The position numbers were made by a program, and so were the translations under genes. A stretch of 64,000 nucleotides of DNA from Lates calcarifer. Lineage: Eukaryota > Chordata > Actinopteri > Centropomidae. The stretch spans positions 8,256,564 through 8,320,563 of the forward strand of contig NC_066833.1 of assembly GCF_001640805.2 (NCBI RefSeq), in the 5' to 3' direction. Positions 1 to 10,495 of the stretch are shown here, in pieces (the stretch's first letter is position 1; each line of letters opens with the position of its first letter). The notes under the pieces were generated by a model that was not told where the DNA came from, ran no database searches, and worked only from the letters and a program-made list of their open reading frames with translations.

Positions 1-43
1 CATCGCTTGATAATCAAGACCAGGACAACAGACTATCACCAAG

Positions 44-365
44 ATGGATCACCATCACCATCACCATCCTGGTGACTAAGCCTGTCCATTCCTCCCCTGC
101 CTCATGAAGCCGTTTTCTGAATCCTGGAGGGGGAACAGCTGCTCAGCTCTACTTTAATCAGCAGCTGAGTCAGGCTCGGGTGATTGTAGAAAGAATCTGT
201 GGATGCCTCAGAGGGCGATGGAGGTTCCTCCTTAAACAAAATGAGGCACACATTACCTTTGTCAGCCGTATAATCTCTGCCTGCTGTGTATTACATAACT
301 TCAGTGAGACTCAGAGTGAACAGTTCACCGAGGGAGACAACGAGGAAGATGAAGAAGTCAAATGA
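44..365 (+). pseudogene. PIF/Harbinger (HARBI1-like) transposase C-terminal remnant
   Basis: This is the dead C-terminal end of a DDE transposase of the PIF/Harbinger class. In the frame of position 44, residues after the stop at 77-79 read CPFLPCLMKPFSE, matching the family's conserved block around 'YPLLPWLMKPF'. The TAA stands where a Ser is usual after Gly-Asp. A small indel between about 123 and 146 moves the frame. The second frame then reads YFNQQLSQARVIVE, GRWRFLLK and ACCVLHN, the hallmark end of the family (the N-x2-L-S-x-A-R-x-x-V-E helix and the CCVLHN motif), ending in an acidic tail and TGA at 363-365. The catalytic N-terminal two thirds lie outside the window. An AATAAA at 520-525 may be the old polyadenylation signal. 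The identification is strong because several family blocks occur in order. The gene is certainly broken: a stop, a frameshift and no visible start. Confidence 0.8.
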
Positions 366-640
366 ACTGGACCATGATGAAAACTTGGAGTGGGTGGGAG
401 ATGGGAGGGTTCAGGAGATCAGGAAGAAGATGTGTGCCAACTGTTAAAGAATGTAGCTTGGTAATGTGACTGAAACAATGCTGCAGTCTTTTACTGAAGC
501 CATAGCTTGGGAGTAAATTAATAAAGTTTTGGCATATCATGAAAAAAGTGCATAACTACATATGAGGAGCACTGCACCAGTAAAACAAACATACTGAGCT
601 AATAACTCCCACTTGGCCACAGCTGATTAGCATAACTAGC
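366..640. other. 3' flank of the Harbinger remnant, no gene
   Basis: This holds the probable 3' untranslated part of the Harbinger element, with an AATAAA at 520-525, then AT-rich sequence leading into the hAT remnant. I did not find convincing terminal inverted repeats or target-site duplications here. Confidence 0.4.
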
Positions 641-648
641 TAGTGACG

Positions 649-974
649 ATGGATACATATTTAAGTCCGTCCACTTCGTCAACTGATGCTAAACCCAAAC
701 CAGCTAAACTGAGAGCTAAAGCAACATCTGATTACAAAGCTCCCGGAGTTTAAAGACAACACTAAATATTTTCTATAAGTGTGAGGAATACATGCGCCAG
801 AAGACTACGACTTCAGAAACAGCACAGTTTTTTTATTTTGTGGCTCAACGGATTGCAAAAAGTAAGAAGCCACACACAATTGGACAAGAACTTGTTCTCC
901 CAGCAGTGATTGAAATGTGTTGTGGTTTGCTTTGGACAGAGCCAGCTAATAAACTGAAAGTTGTACTGCTTTAA
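649..974 (+). pseudogene. hAT transposase (ZBED5-like) remnant, internally deleted
   Basis: This is the remains of a hAT-superfamily transposase of the BED-finger (ZBED5-like) type. An ATG at 649 opens MDTYLSPSTSSTDAKPKPAK, the Ser/Thr/Lys/Pro-rich leader that precedes the BED finger in these proteins, and it stops at 751-753. The next open stretch (792-974) reads TTSETAQFFYFVAQRIAKSK followed by KPHTIGQELVLPA and IEMC. This is the segment that normally follows the BED finger in this family. The BED finger itself and everything after about residue 120 of the usual protein are missing, so at least one internal deletion and one stop have accumulated. The element's 3' terminal repeat is close by at about 1150-1172, which supports an internally deleted, non-autonomous copy. 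It directly follows the Harbinger remnant. Confidence 0.7.
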
Positions 975-1039
975 AATGACACCGAGGATGAGAGCTCTAT
1001 GAAACAAGTATTTAGGCTGAAAAGTTTAAAATATAAATC

Positions 1040-1173
1040 ATTCCTACAGCATCTAGGAGTACAGATGGCAGTAAATATATTTTTAAATTGGCGTGAGGAT
1101 TATGTGGGGGTCCTTGGAAAATGTTCTCTGCTGTGAGAGGTCCCTGACCCCAAAAAGTTTGAGAATCGTGGCT
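1040..1173 (+). mobile_element. hAT element 3' end with terminal inverted repeat
   Basis: The sequence CAAAAAGTTTGAGAATCGTG (1151-1170), read on the other strand, gives ATTCTCAAACTTTTTG. This matches the CAGTGGTTCTCAAACTTTTT-type terminus of hAT (Charlie-like) elements. The preceding text, with GGGGGTCC and GGTCCCTGACCCC, is the usual subterminal composition. It closes the element whose transposase remnant lies at 649-974. I could not define the 8-bp target duplication. Confidence 0.6.
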
Positions 1174-1175
1174 CT

Positions 1176-2190
1176 AAATAGTCTTGTGAGGTTGTTTTGG
1201 CCTCTACCTGAGTGGGATTACTGTTTACACCTGCCCAAATGAAGCACACTAAACAAACCAGGAGAAAAAAGAATCTGTCTGTTTTAAGTGGTCTAAAAGT
1301 GCAGATGTGAAAACACCCTAAATATTATTTGAATTTTGAATTTAATGGCTTGTTATTCACCAGAATTTGAAAAACAGAAGATATTTGCAGTCAGATATTG
1401 AAGGTACTCGTCCCCTGTAGCTGCACTGATCAGTAGTTGCAGGTTTGTTTCTAAAAAAGGAAAGTGAGCCGAGAAGAAAAAGGGAAAGACAGGAAGAAGG
1501 AGGGACAGAAGCGTAGAGGGAGGCAGGCCATATTGTAACATCTGGGAGCCCATGTTGAAACAATACACCCCCCCCTCCCCCTCCAGACCATTAGGAGACT
1601 GATGAGTGAACCGTTAGCTGGATCAACTCAGCATGTCTGATTCTCCCACTAGCTCTTTAATCATTCCTTATCTCGACCGACAATACCACATCGCAGTCTC
1701 TCTCTCCTCCCTCCCTCTCTAATCCTGTCTCTCCCTCACATCCATCTCCTCCCTCCTCCTCCCCTCTCTTCCCTCCACCTGAATGTTGTTCATGGGTGGT
1801 GCTCTGTTTTGTTTCGGGGGGACCAGAACAACACAGTCTGCGGTGCCATTATGAGTTGTGTCTGGAGACAGAGGAATGCCAGAGTGCCAGGGAGGGATGA
1901 ATACAGGCTGAGTACAGGAGCTGGTTCCTGATTGGCTCAGTCTGTATGAGGGGCTGAACCAAAATCCTGATATTGTGAGTTGAGTTTTATGGTTGTTTTG
2001 TGGGTTTTATGTGACACTTTCCTGTGTGTTCTTTTTGGAAGTTGTAAATACCAAATGGTGATACCAAACTAGAAACCTCCTGTGTAGATGTTGAATGTTC
2101 CTGCTGCTTGGTGTATCCAGGATAATCAGAGTTCATCAGTCTAATCAGCCAATCAGAGTCAGCTTAGTCCACTTCTGCCCAGAAACTGCT
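1176..2190. other. Gene-free stretch with purine and pyrimidine tracts
   Basis: No supported gene. There is a purine-rich run at about 1455-1530, a short C-run near 1569, and a T/C-rich tract at about 1690-1785. Short open frames on both strands here follow this composition and show no recognisable motif. Confidence 0.5.
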
Positions 2191-2960
2191 GAGTCATCAC
2201 CAACTGCTGAGTCACTGGTTGCTATGGTGACTGGGGCCCCAAAGGTGGTGGGCCCCAAAGCCAAAACTTTCCATCAAAAAATCCCTCATACCTCAAAAAC
2301 TATAAGTCCCATCTTTAATATTTATTCACTATGAGCTCCACAGAGCTTCAATGAAGACTCTGATGTTTTATATGTGGACGTCCTGTTTACGGTTTAGGCT
2401 CCATCACAGTTTAAAAACAACCTCCATCTCTGTTTTTAACAAGAGCTTCAGAGCTCAGTTTAACATGGCAGTCTATGGGACTGTGGGTCAGCGCTCTCTG
2501 TGTTTGGAGGAGATTTATTCACAAACTGTGAGTCATGTGACAATGGGAGTCACACTGGGTGAGAGAGGACACATTTCTCTACGTCCTCATATAGAAAGTG
2601 TCTGTGTAGGTTGGAAACTGTGGGAATTAAAAGAGGTTTGAATCAGATTTTTTGGTAAAATGTTCAGAGGTGGCAGTTAGAGTGATGATGTCACACAGTC
2701 TAACTCTGAACATTCCACACAATACACACCCATTATAAACTCTGACACGGTAAAATAAAAACATAAAACTTAAACTGTGATTTCGTAAAAAATATTATAT
2801 CTATCAAAATGTAGATTTAACCCAAAAAAGTCTCAAATCTTGGGAGTGGTTTAAAGTTTAAACCATGTTTCTATGTGAAAGTATGACAAAATCATGTGGC
2901 CTCAAAGAGGGGTGGGTTTGATCATTTTTGCAAGGACATTCCATTCATTTTCAGTGGGAA
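2190..2960. repeat. Probable unclassified dispersed fish repeat
   Basis: The text resembles long, unclassified repeats common in fish genomes: phrases such as 'cctcaaaaactataagtccc', 'gtctatggg' and 'ccattcattttcagtggg', and a smooth gene-free composition. It contains a local duplication of GGGCCCCAAAG (2234-2244 and 2250-2260). Two chance open frames (2095-2334, 2351-2641) run through it. The call is from memory of such repeats and is weak. Confidence 0.35.
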
Positions 2961-5900
2961 ATTTTAGTTTAGAAATTTTGTTTTTCGCAATTTACATTGT
3001 CATGGAATTTTGACGTATGTTTTGCCGAGGTTCTCTCGATAGTAATGTGTGTCATCTGTTTGACTGAAATAAAACAGAACTGGAGTTATTTTGTGATGAA
3101 CAGCAGTTTTCCACGCAGCGAGCAGAGATGTTGGTTTTGGTCTCTGTTCAGACAACATGCTACCAAACCCAACATCCTTGCTTTGACAAGACTTCCAGAT
3201 GCTGCTCACAGTCACTGAACCCGACTCCCTGCCAAGAGCTGGTTCCATTACTTAACTCCCACCGCAAACCACAACAAAAAATCTAACTTTTACATTTGTG
3301 TTTTGTTCGGGGAAAATTAACCAGCTCTTAGTTGTGCTGTTTATTAGGGTTTCAGAATGGAACAAATAGTGACCAAACATGTTTGAAAAATCTGCTTCTC
3401 TTCAACTTAGAAAAACAATTCAATCAACAGCTTAAATGAATTCACTTAGTCAGTCAGTTTTGGTTTAATTTAGACACTAAACACTGGTGCTTTGGTCTCT
3501 ACTGTGACAAGTACAGAATTTAAATTTTGATCAGCTCTGCTTCATAGCTCCAACTGGCTTCAGCATTCAGAATAAAACATTATCCAGGAGCCATGCTACA
3601 TGTCCTGACTTTAGCTCCATATTTAACTCCAATGGGAGACTGATTTCAATCTTCACTCAAATTCTTCATGGGTCCAAAAATGTGCCATGTACCCAAACCC
3701 CAGAATACAGAGAAATGCACAAGCCAGAACCGAACCAGACCAGCTCATTCGTTGCCATGGCTGCTAATGTTAGCATTGCTAATTTGCTATCATTTTCCAC
3801 AGATGACTCTGCCCTGTGTTCTCTGACCCTCCACCTCCTGAGCAGGGGTACTCGCTCATCCCAGGTCTTCTTAGATCCATACATACTATTACAGAAGTGT
3901 ACTGACATTCAGTCATCACATCCGTAGAACACCTGGACTCAATACAAAGCAAAACTGGCAATAAATCACAGCAGTAAAATTCAATGAAATTGATCATAAA
4001 TACAATGATGAAGTGAAAAGGAAGCTCCTGCGCCAAATTACTATTATACATGGATGTATGGAGTTATTGAATGTGAGAGACAGCTAGACACAAACAGTCC
4101 TGTTTGTCTCCTGACACAGTCTCCTGATTGTTATTAGTCTCGGTCATGCACAAACACACACGATAAATAAAGAAAGATACACAATACTGCTGCACACTCT
4201 GCAAGTTAAACTGTACCAGCATCATGTACCTGTTCATACAGACTGGAATCAAATGCTCTTTATCTGCCTCCATCTACCTGAATGCTTTAGTGCAAATGTG
4301 ACTCATATTGGTCCTGACACATACAAGCCAGTTACACAATACAAGGTTAACACACAACTGCAGAAAAATAATGAGAGAGGACAAGAGAGACGGCCCAAGA
4401 CAAAACACAAACTCAAAGCTGAGTTTCACATCCATGAGGTCAGAGGAACTGAAACAGATGGATATAATCCTAATCATAATAATAATAATGTTAAAAATGG
4501 CAACAGCAGGGATAGACCTTTTGTCCCTTGTATAAAAACGTGTTGTTCAAACCTTGCCTCCAGGTTTATTGTCCAGCTTTACAGTGATTTTCTCATGTTG
4601 ACCAGCATGGCTTGATCAGGCCTGCTCGGACCAGTTAAATACTGACATAAAAACTAACTTGCTGATGATTTTTGTGCGACCATCTCTGTTATTTACTGCT
4701 GTAATATCAACACTTCATCAGCTCCTCTGCATTACAGTTGAAAGGTCGTGAACTTGAGCGTGTTAACACCTGCGTCGTCAGATTCTACCACCAGCTTTCT
4801 TCTTGTCTGTCATAGATAATAAAATGTTTATAAAACCTGCGGTTACTGGACAAAAACCAGGCAAAAACACTAATAAAGAAAAGAAAGACACTGGACGGGT
4901 GATAGGAGAGAGTACGAGAAGAAAAGGGAGAGGAGGTTTCAGTTAAATCTGGCTAATAACTCGGTGTATAGAGAGAGTACAGAGTATAGAAACAACAGTG
5001 TTGTTTTGCAGCGAGGATGATCACACAGTGTAGGAATGATTTGTTATCTTCTCTGATGTGTACATTAATCTGGAGATCTGTTAGAGTATTTTAGCTGTGG
5101 GAGCACAATCACAACAGTTTACAGTCTACTGACTGTGGTCAACAAGAAGAAAGTTCAATAAATTACTTCAGTATGGGATCATTTCATTTTCTTCATTCTT
5201 AATTTTTACTGTTATTTGCTAAATTAAAACTAATGTACCTGGGCCAGTGACCTTGAAAAGATCAGATATAACTTGATGTCATCTCTTTAGTATCTATCTG
5301 TAGCTGCAAGTTCAGTAAATATCACAGTCGTAATCCCAGTGTGAAGCACACCTTCCTCTCTCTGGTTGGTTCTAATGAGAGTCCACCTCTAGACACAGAG
5401 TAATTAGAGAATTATGAAAGGCCGAGGTGACACTGACCTCATTACAGTGCAGAAGATCAAACTAACGACCCATGACTGATGAAGGCCCCCATGTCTGCCC
5501 GCCGAGCCACTCGGGGCTGACTCAGACAGATAGATGCAGAGCAGGAAGGAAAATGGCCGCAGCCAGCCGCCTACATATATTTTTAAATAAACACTGCCCA
5601 TTTAAGGTTTAGTGTCGCATAAAGCCGTCACATCCTGCACACAGCACATGAGCCAGCATGGATCTACATGTACATCTGCACTTTGCCTATTTTGAACTCA
5701 CCCCTAAAACACATTCAGAAGCAGAAAATGAAGCACTTGCCCTGAAAATACACAACTGGAAACTGAAATACATCACTGATACGGTCGGGTATTTTTGACA
5801 CTTTTCATATTGGAACCATTGAATGAGGGAAACCACTATTTAGGGAAATGACACTATAGGGAGATGACATGAAAAGTGTTTCCTCAAAGCAGCCTGACTG

Positions 5901-6225
5901 TGGGTGTATGTCAGTTCACCATGTTTGGAAAAATGCTTCAGATCAGAAGTTAGAAGAGAAAATTACTTTCAGTTTCATGCCGTTCATGCTCATGGAGTCA
6001 GAACAGGTTTAGCCTAACCTCGCATCAAGTCTCAGGAATTGAGAGAACTTAGAAATGTCTACAAAGCTCAGTAATTAACACGTGTTAAATGTTCATCTTT
6101 AACATTTACTGATGAGAGTTATGCTGCTTTCCATCTATTGGAGGTCGGAGGTTTGAACTGGCAGTGACGTTAGCTCTGAGTTAACAGTGTTCCTGTCATT
6201 AAGTTACTAGTCTTAGTCTGCATCT
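2961..6225. other. Gene-free stretch
   Basis: I see no gene, RNA gene or recognisable mobile element. There is a short AAT-type microsatellite near 4475-4490. Open frames at 3000-3248, 3682-3927, 3779-4051 and 4253-4615 lack motifs and overlap one another on both strands, as expected for chance. Confidence 0.5.
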
Positions 6226-6229
6226 TCTG

Positions 6230-6309
6230 TTTTTACTTCCACTCTTTGTCTTGTTTCCCTCCTTTTTTTCAGCCCCACCTGTGTCTCGTTGGTAATTATC
6301 CCTTGTGTG

Positions 6310-6356
<47 letters not shown>

Positions 6357-6548
6357 TCCTGTCGCTGCCTTGGTCTTTGTCAGTGTCTTGCAGATGTGCT
6401 TGGCCCCAGTGTCTGCTCACTTCTGCACCTTTTAGATTTTGTATGCTTTGGACTTCTTCTGGTTTTCTGCCCCATGATCCATGTTTTGTTGTTTTTTGTT
6501 GCCTAATAGATCACTGAACTGTTTGTGCCTTGTGAGTGTCATCACCCC
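6230..6548 (+). repeat. LTR-like dispersed repeat, copy A
   Basis: A T/C-rich unit carrying the core CAGCCCCACCTGTGTCTCGT (6271-6290), a TATA-like stretch, then GTCCTGTCGCTGCC and a tail ending GTGCCTTGTGAGTGTCATC. The same order of blocks is found at about 20800-21190 and 24825-25035. The TATA-like block followed by a transcribed-looking T-rich tail suggests an LTR or other retroelement end, but I cannot name the family. In this copy the TATA-like block has grown into a (TA)n(GA)n microsatellite (6310-6356). Confidence 0.6.
6310..6356. repeat. (TA)n(GA)n compound microsatellite
   Basis: About 12 TA units run directly into about 12 GA units, inside repeat copy A at the place where the other copies have a TATTTA or TATTCA block. 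Confidence 0.95.
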
Positions 6549-6794
6549 TGAATCCCTCGCCCTCAAAACGTGATGGTTCCAGTTGAGAAGTCAGAAAAAC
6601 TGAACTGCTATAAACAGGAACATTAGCAGAGTATTCATTACTGTTGATGTGAGGAGCAGCCATCTTGGATTCTGATGTCAGGGTTGCTCTGACTTTCTGA
6701 GTTAGAAATACGACTTCAGGGGGCGTTCAGGTTCAAACTTCTGACTAGGAACTCAGAAATTCAGACTTCTGCGTAGAACTGGAACACACCAACA

Positions 6795-6905
6795 GACCCT
6801 TTTATTAAAGAGTAAGGTCCATTTTGTTTGACCAGAGACATTGTAATATATTACTGACAAAATTTGACCTCACTTTGCTGCTGCCTCCATCAGTTAGTTT
6901 GTTAC
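6795..6905 (+). repeat. Five-copy dispersed repeat, partial copy
   Basis: Shares ATTAAAGAG, a following pyrimidine-rich block with GACCAGA(G)ACAT, and TGCTGCCTCCATCAGTTAG with the fuller copy at 7796-8245. It lacks the left part of the unit. Confidence 0.5.
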
Positions 6906-7795
6906 ATCACTGTCCCTATCAATCAATGATCCTTTAACTCATGCAACAAAAATAACTGTGTGGCTTTCAACATTTGAAGAAGAGGAAAGAGATATAACGG
7001 ATCGAAGGATAGAAATTCAGTTTTAGTGAGAGAAGGAAATTACTGTAAGATAAAAAAAAAAGGAAAAATGAAAAAGCAGAGAGAAGAAGAGGAAACAGTA
7101 AAGGTCACAAAAATGAAAGGAGAAAGTTTCCAGCAGTCTGCAAAACACAAATGTCAAGGCACAAAACAGGCAGAAAGAACACACACCACCACATTCAGAG
7201 GCGGAGAAACAAAATGAAGATGGAGACAGAAAAGGTTCCAGGTGTGAAATATTCCACAAAACAGGATTCAGAGCACAAAGATTCACTCATGCTGAAAACA
7301 GCGATGGAGAACAGGTGATCTGTCAAATGTAAGCAAGAAGAGTGGAGGGCTTACAATCTAAATGAGAGAAATGAAACTATAGAAACCACAAGAGAGAGTG
7401 ATTTCTGGGACTCCAGAGATGATTATGTGAAACACACACACACCCAAAGTCTGAGTGCCAAAAACAGCAGACTGGATTGGAAAAGTATTGAAGACATAAT
7501 GATCCTGCACTTCTCTGAAACAGAGCTGTTAGATCAAGAGAAGGCACGAAGAGGAATGATACAGTACGCACGGACATTTGTGGTTGTGTCGTGTGTGTGC
7601 AGATTTTTTTGTATTTCCTTTCTCACAGCTGTCGAATTTTAGCCATGTATTCCTTATTCCTGGTGATAGCACTGATCCTTTAATTAATCTGTCAAGTGGG
7701 AATAAAGAGGCCCTGTGCAAAATCTGCTCTCGTAATGAAACTCGTGAGGAATAAAGGGGCACGTTTCCTCGTCTTGTGGTTTTGGCCTGTTGGGT

Positions 7796-8245
7796 GTAAA
7801 AGGATAACGCTGGTATTTTTTAACGAGGGCCTTGTTTTAAATGGTCTGGACAAACATTTTTGGAATCACTGCAGTACTGAGCATGAGCAGTAAACCCAGA
7901 ACCTGTGAACAGCAGCTTCAATGTCATCCACCTTTCCACATATTGATCAAGAACCGTGAACTCAGTCACTAAGGACAGTTGCTGTAATGTAATCCAATGG
8001 ACGATCGTCTACGTCAAAGTCCGTCCACTAAAGTTCTTGTTTTAGTCACTGACAGACTCAGATTGTTCTTCTCAGTGTCTGACAACATTATGATAGGATT
8101 CCTATAGATAGAGTTTTTTATTAAAGAGGAAGATCCTTTTAGTTTAACCAGAAACATCTCTATATATCACCACCAGACTCCATTGATGAAAACAGGGATT
8201 TTACTGAGAGCTGCTGGAATACCACTGCCTCCATCTGTTAGATTG
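7796..8245 (+). repeat. Five-copy dispersed repeat, fullest plus-oriented copy
   Basis: The unit contains, in order, AGGATAACGCTGGTA (from about 7801), TTGATCAAGAACCGTGAAC, TGCTGTAATGTAATCCAATG, GACGATCGTC, TCCGTCCACTAAAGTTCTTG, TTTAACCAGAAACATCTC and GAGCTGCTGGAATACCACTG (8208-8227). The same blocks recur in order at 50745-51000 and, inverted, at 10160-10495 and 23255-23400. I see no coding potential and no terminal repeats I can name, so class is open. It may be a non-autonomous DNA element or an old retroelement tail. Confidence 0.7.
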
Positions 8246-10159
8246 GTTTAGATTGGTAGGTGCTATTTTCACAGTAACTGTAATCTATTAATCTCTGTCA
8301 TTTTATCTTTCTGATATCTTTCTCAGACTGTTGGAAATTACTACTAAAACCAACATTTCTTACTGTCTCTGCTTCACATTAAAAACAGCTTTTTACTGTT
8401 AAGAGACCACAGGAAATGCAGTTTGTTTGTCAGAAAATAAGACGTGATCATTCTTTATCTTCTGACAAAAAAAAATGTGTCAGCGTGAAATCACATTGCA
8501 GTAATAAGCAGTAGTATTTTTATTTTATTTCAACAAATAGAAAAAGAAAACACACATATGCATAAACAGAAATATAAATTAAAAGTAAATAAAAACAAAG
8601 AGCCTATTAAGTCACAAATTACTAGTCCACGTCCCATTTCCATTCTTGGTAAGTAAGTCTTGCATGCAGAGTTATGAATAAGATTCTACTATCAACAACC
8701 TTCACATTCGAGCATTTGTTTAACACTAATAAATATATGAGTGAAAACTACAGAGGTATCACAGTGACTTGCTGTCCTCAGGTTGGTCTCCACATGTCAA
8801 TATTTGAGTTGAATTAACAGTAGCAATTATTATTGACAAACCCCTTTATTAAAACATGAGTTGTTTGATATAGATACAAGAGTTTCTTGAAAATTTTGAG
8901 CATTGTTGTTTGCTGCCATCAGAATTCTGGGAACTGTAGTATTAAACCTGCTGTTGCCACCAGTAAATACTGATGCCACCAAATTAACTGGAACTGAAGT
9001 CTTAAGGATTACGATATTAACAGAGGTTAATAACAGATCAGCAGAGAGGACATGAACACACAGACACACGCACTCTTCTTCCAGTCCAGTGAAACCACAG
9101 GCCAAAGCAGAAACCAGCCATAACTTTCCCACTGACAGCAGTGAGATGAGCTGTGACTGTAAACCCAGACCGATGGATGATGATGGATGTCTGGGCCACA
9201 AAAATGAAACTACTCGAGCGGGTTTATATCGTAGGTGTTTAATTAGCTGGCTGCATTGTTTTCCAGAGTGACCAAAATGGTATCTCAGAGGGTTTGATGA
9301 GACCGCTGCCACGAATAAACCTCCCTCATCACGTTTTCACCCTCACTTCTTACTGTCTCTCTAGTTTTTCCTGATTTCTTTTCTCAGTATTTTCTCTGTC
9401 CACAGCTTCTCATCCAGCAGGATTTTTTCTGATGAGATTTAGGTAGAGTCATTCTTCTTACCAGCAAATTACCTCTCTCTTCTTTATTCTAAAATATCTC
9501 TGTCTTTCACTGGACTGAGAGTTATACACAGAACAGACGTGTCCTGGGGGCTCTTGTATGAGAAAACTGAAAATAAAACAGAGCCTCGTCAAAAATAAAT
9601 GACAAATATAACCAGCATTTCTTCTCCAACTGTAAACACAACTAATACAATTATCTTTATGCTGAACTGATGTTGAACTGGAAAAGGACATGAGGTCAAA
9701 GCAGTTTTAATAAAGGGTGGGGGAAAAAGTAACTCAGGAACTAAATACAAAGCTATCCAGTTTTATTTTCTTTTGTTTTGGGGCTGTCACGTTTGGTAAA
9801 ACCAAGTATGAATGAATGTGAACTAACCTGTAAACTGCAAACTACACCTTTTCAAAGAAACCAAAGGCAATTAATTCATCTTTATTTCCAAACAGACTTT
9901 CTGGAATAAGTTTGAGAACAAAGACACAATAGGATCTCAAATTCAATCCATTATGTTATATTAATGTGCTATGCTATATTTAAACTATACCATCGTTGCA
10001 AACAAAACATTATTTTAACATTTGATATTTGGAGCATTCACAATGATTACTCTAAAGAAGTCACCAGCAGTTTCTCTCTCTAATTGATGGGGTGAGGGGT
10101 AAGGGTCTGAATACTTCTTCCACCACTGAAAGTCACACAGTAACACAAACTAATAGTGT
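8246..10159. other. Gene-free stretch between two inverted repeat copies
   Basis: AT-rich, with no gene that I can support. A 160-codon open frame on the minus strand (8830-9312) has no recognisable domain, and its composition does not differ from its surroundings. The stretch is the loop of the large inverted repeat formed by 7796-8245 and 10160-10495. Confidence 0.5.
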
Positions 10160-10495
10160 CAGTGGTATTCCAGCAGCTCCTGCGTTCTGCTCTGTAAAAT
10201 CCCTGTTTTCATCAATGGAGTCTGGTAGTGATATATAGAGATGTTTCTGGTTAAACTAAAATGATCTTCCTCTTTAATAAAAAAGCTCTGTCTCTGTAGG
10301 AATCCTCTCATCATGTTGTCGGACACTGAGAAGAACAATCTGAGTCTGTCAGAGACAGAAACAAGAACTTTAGTGGACGGACTTTGACGTGGACGATCGT
10401 CCATTGGATTATATTACAGCAGCTGTTAATAGTTGACAGGTTCACCACTCTTGGTCAACGCTGCCCCGACTCCAAAGATTTTTGTCCTTATCAGT
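10160..10495 (-). repeat. Five-copy dispersed repeat, inverted copy
   Basis: Begins CAGTGGTATTCCAGCAGCTC at 10160, the exact reverse complement of 8208-8227. It continues through the reverse complements of the other blocks to CTCCAAAGATTTTTGTCCTT and TATCAGTCACT. It is in opposite orientation to the copy at 7796-8245, with about 1.9 kb between them. Confidence 0.7.

Noticed and set aside
44..76. ATG followed by Asp and six His codons (His-tag-like), suggesting engineered sequence
   Set aside because: It is a natural CACCAT triplet run in frame with the degraded Harbinger transposase. The flanks are ordinary transposon and fish DNA with no vector sequence.
5797..5880. Inverted pair GACACTTTTCAT / ATGAAAAGTGTT with a 60-nt loop
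   Set aside because: A 12-nt match (11/12) at this spacing is expected by chance in 64 kb, with no other support.
8830..9312. 160-codon minus-strand frame
   Set aside because: No recognisable motif, no splice or promoter context, and composition like its flanks.
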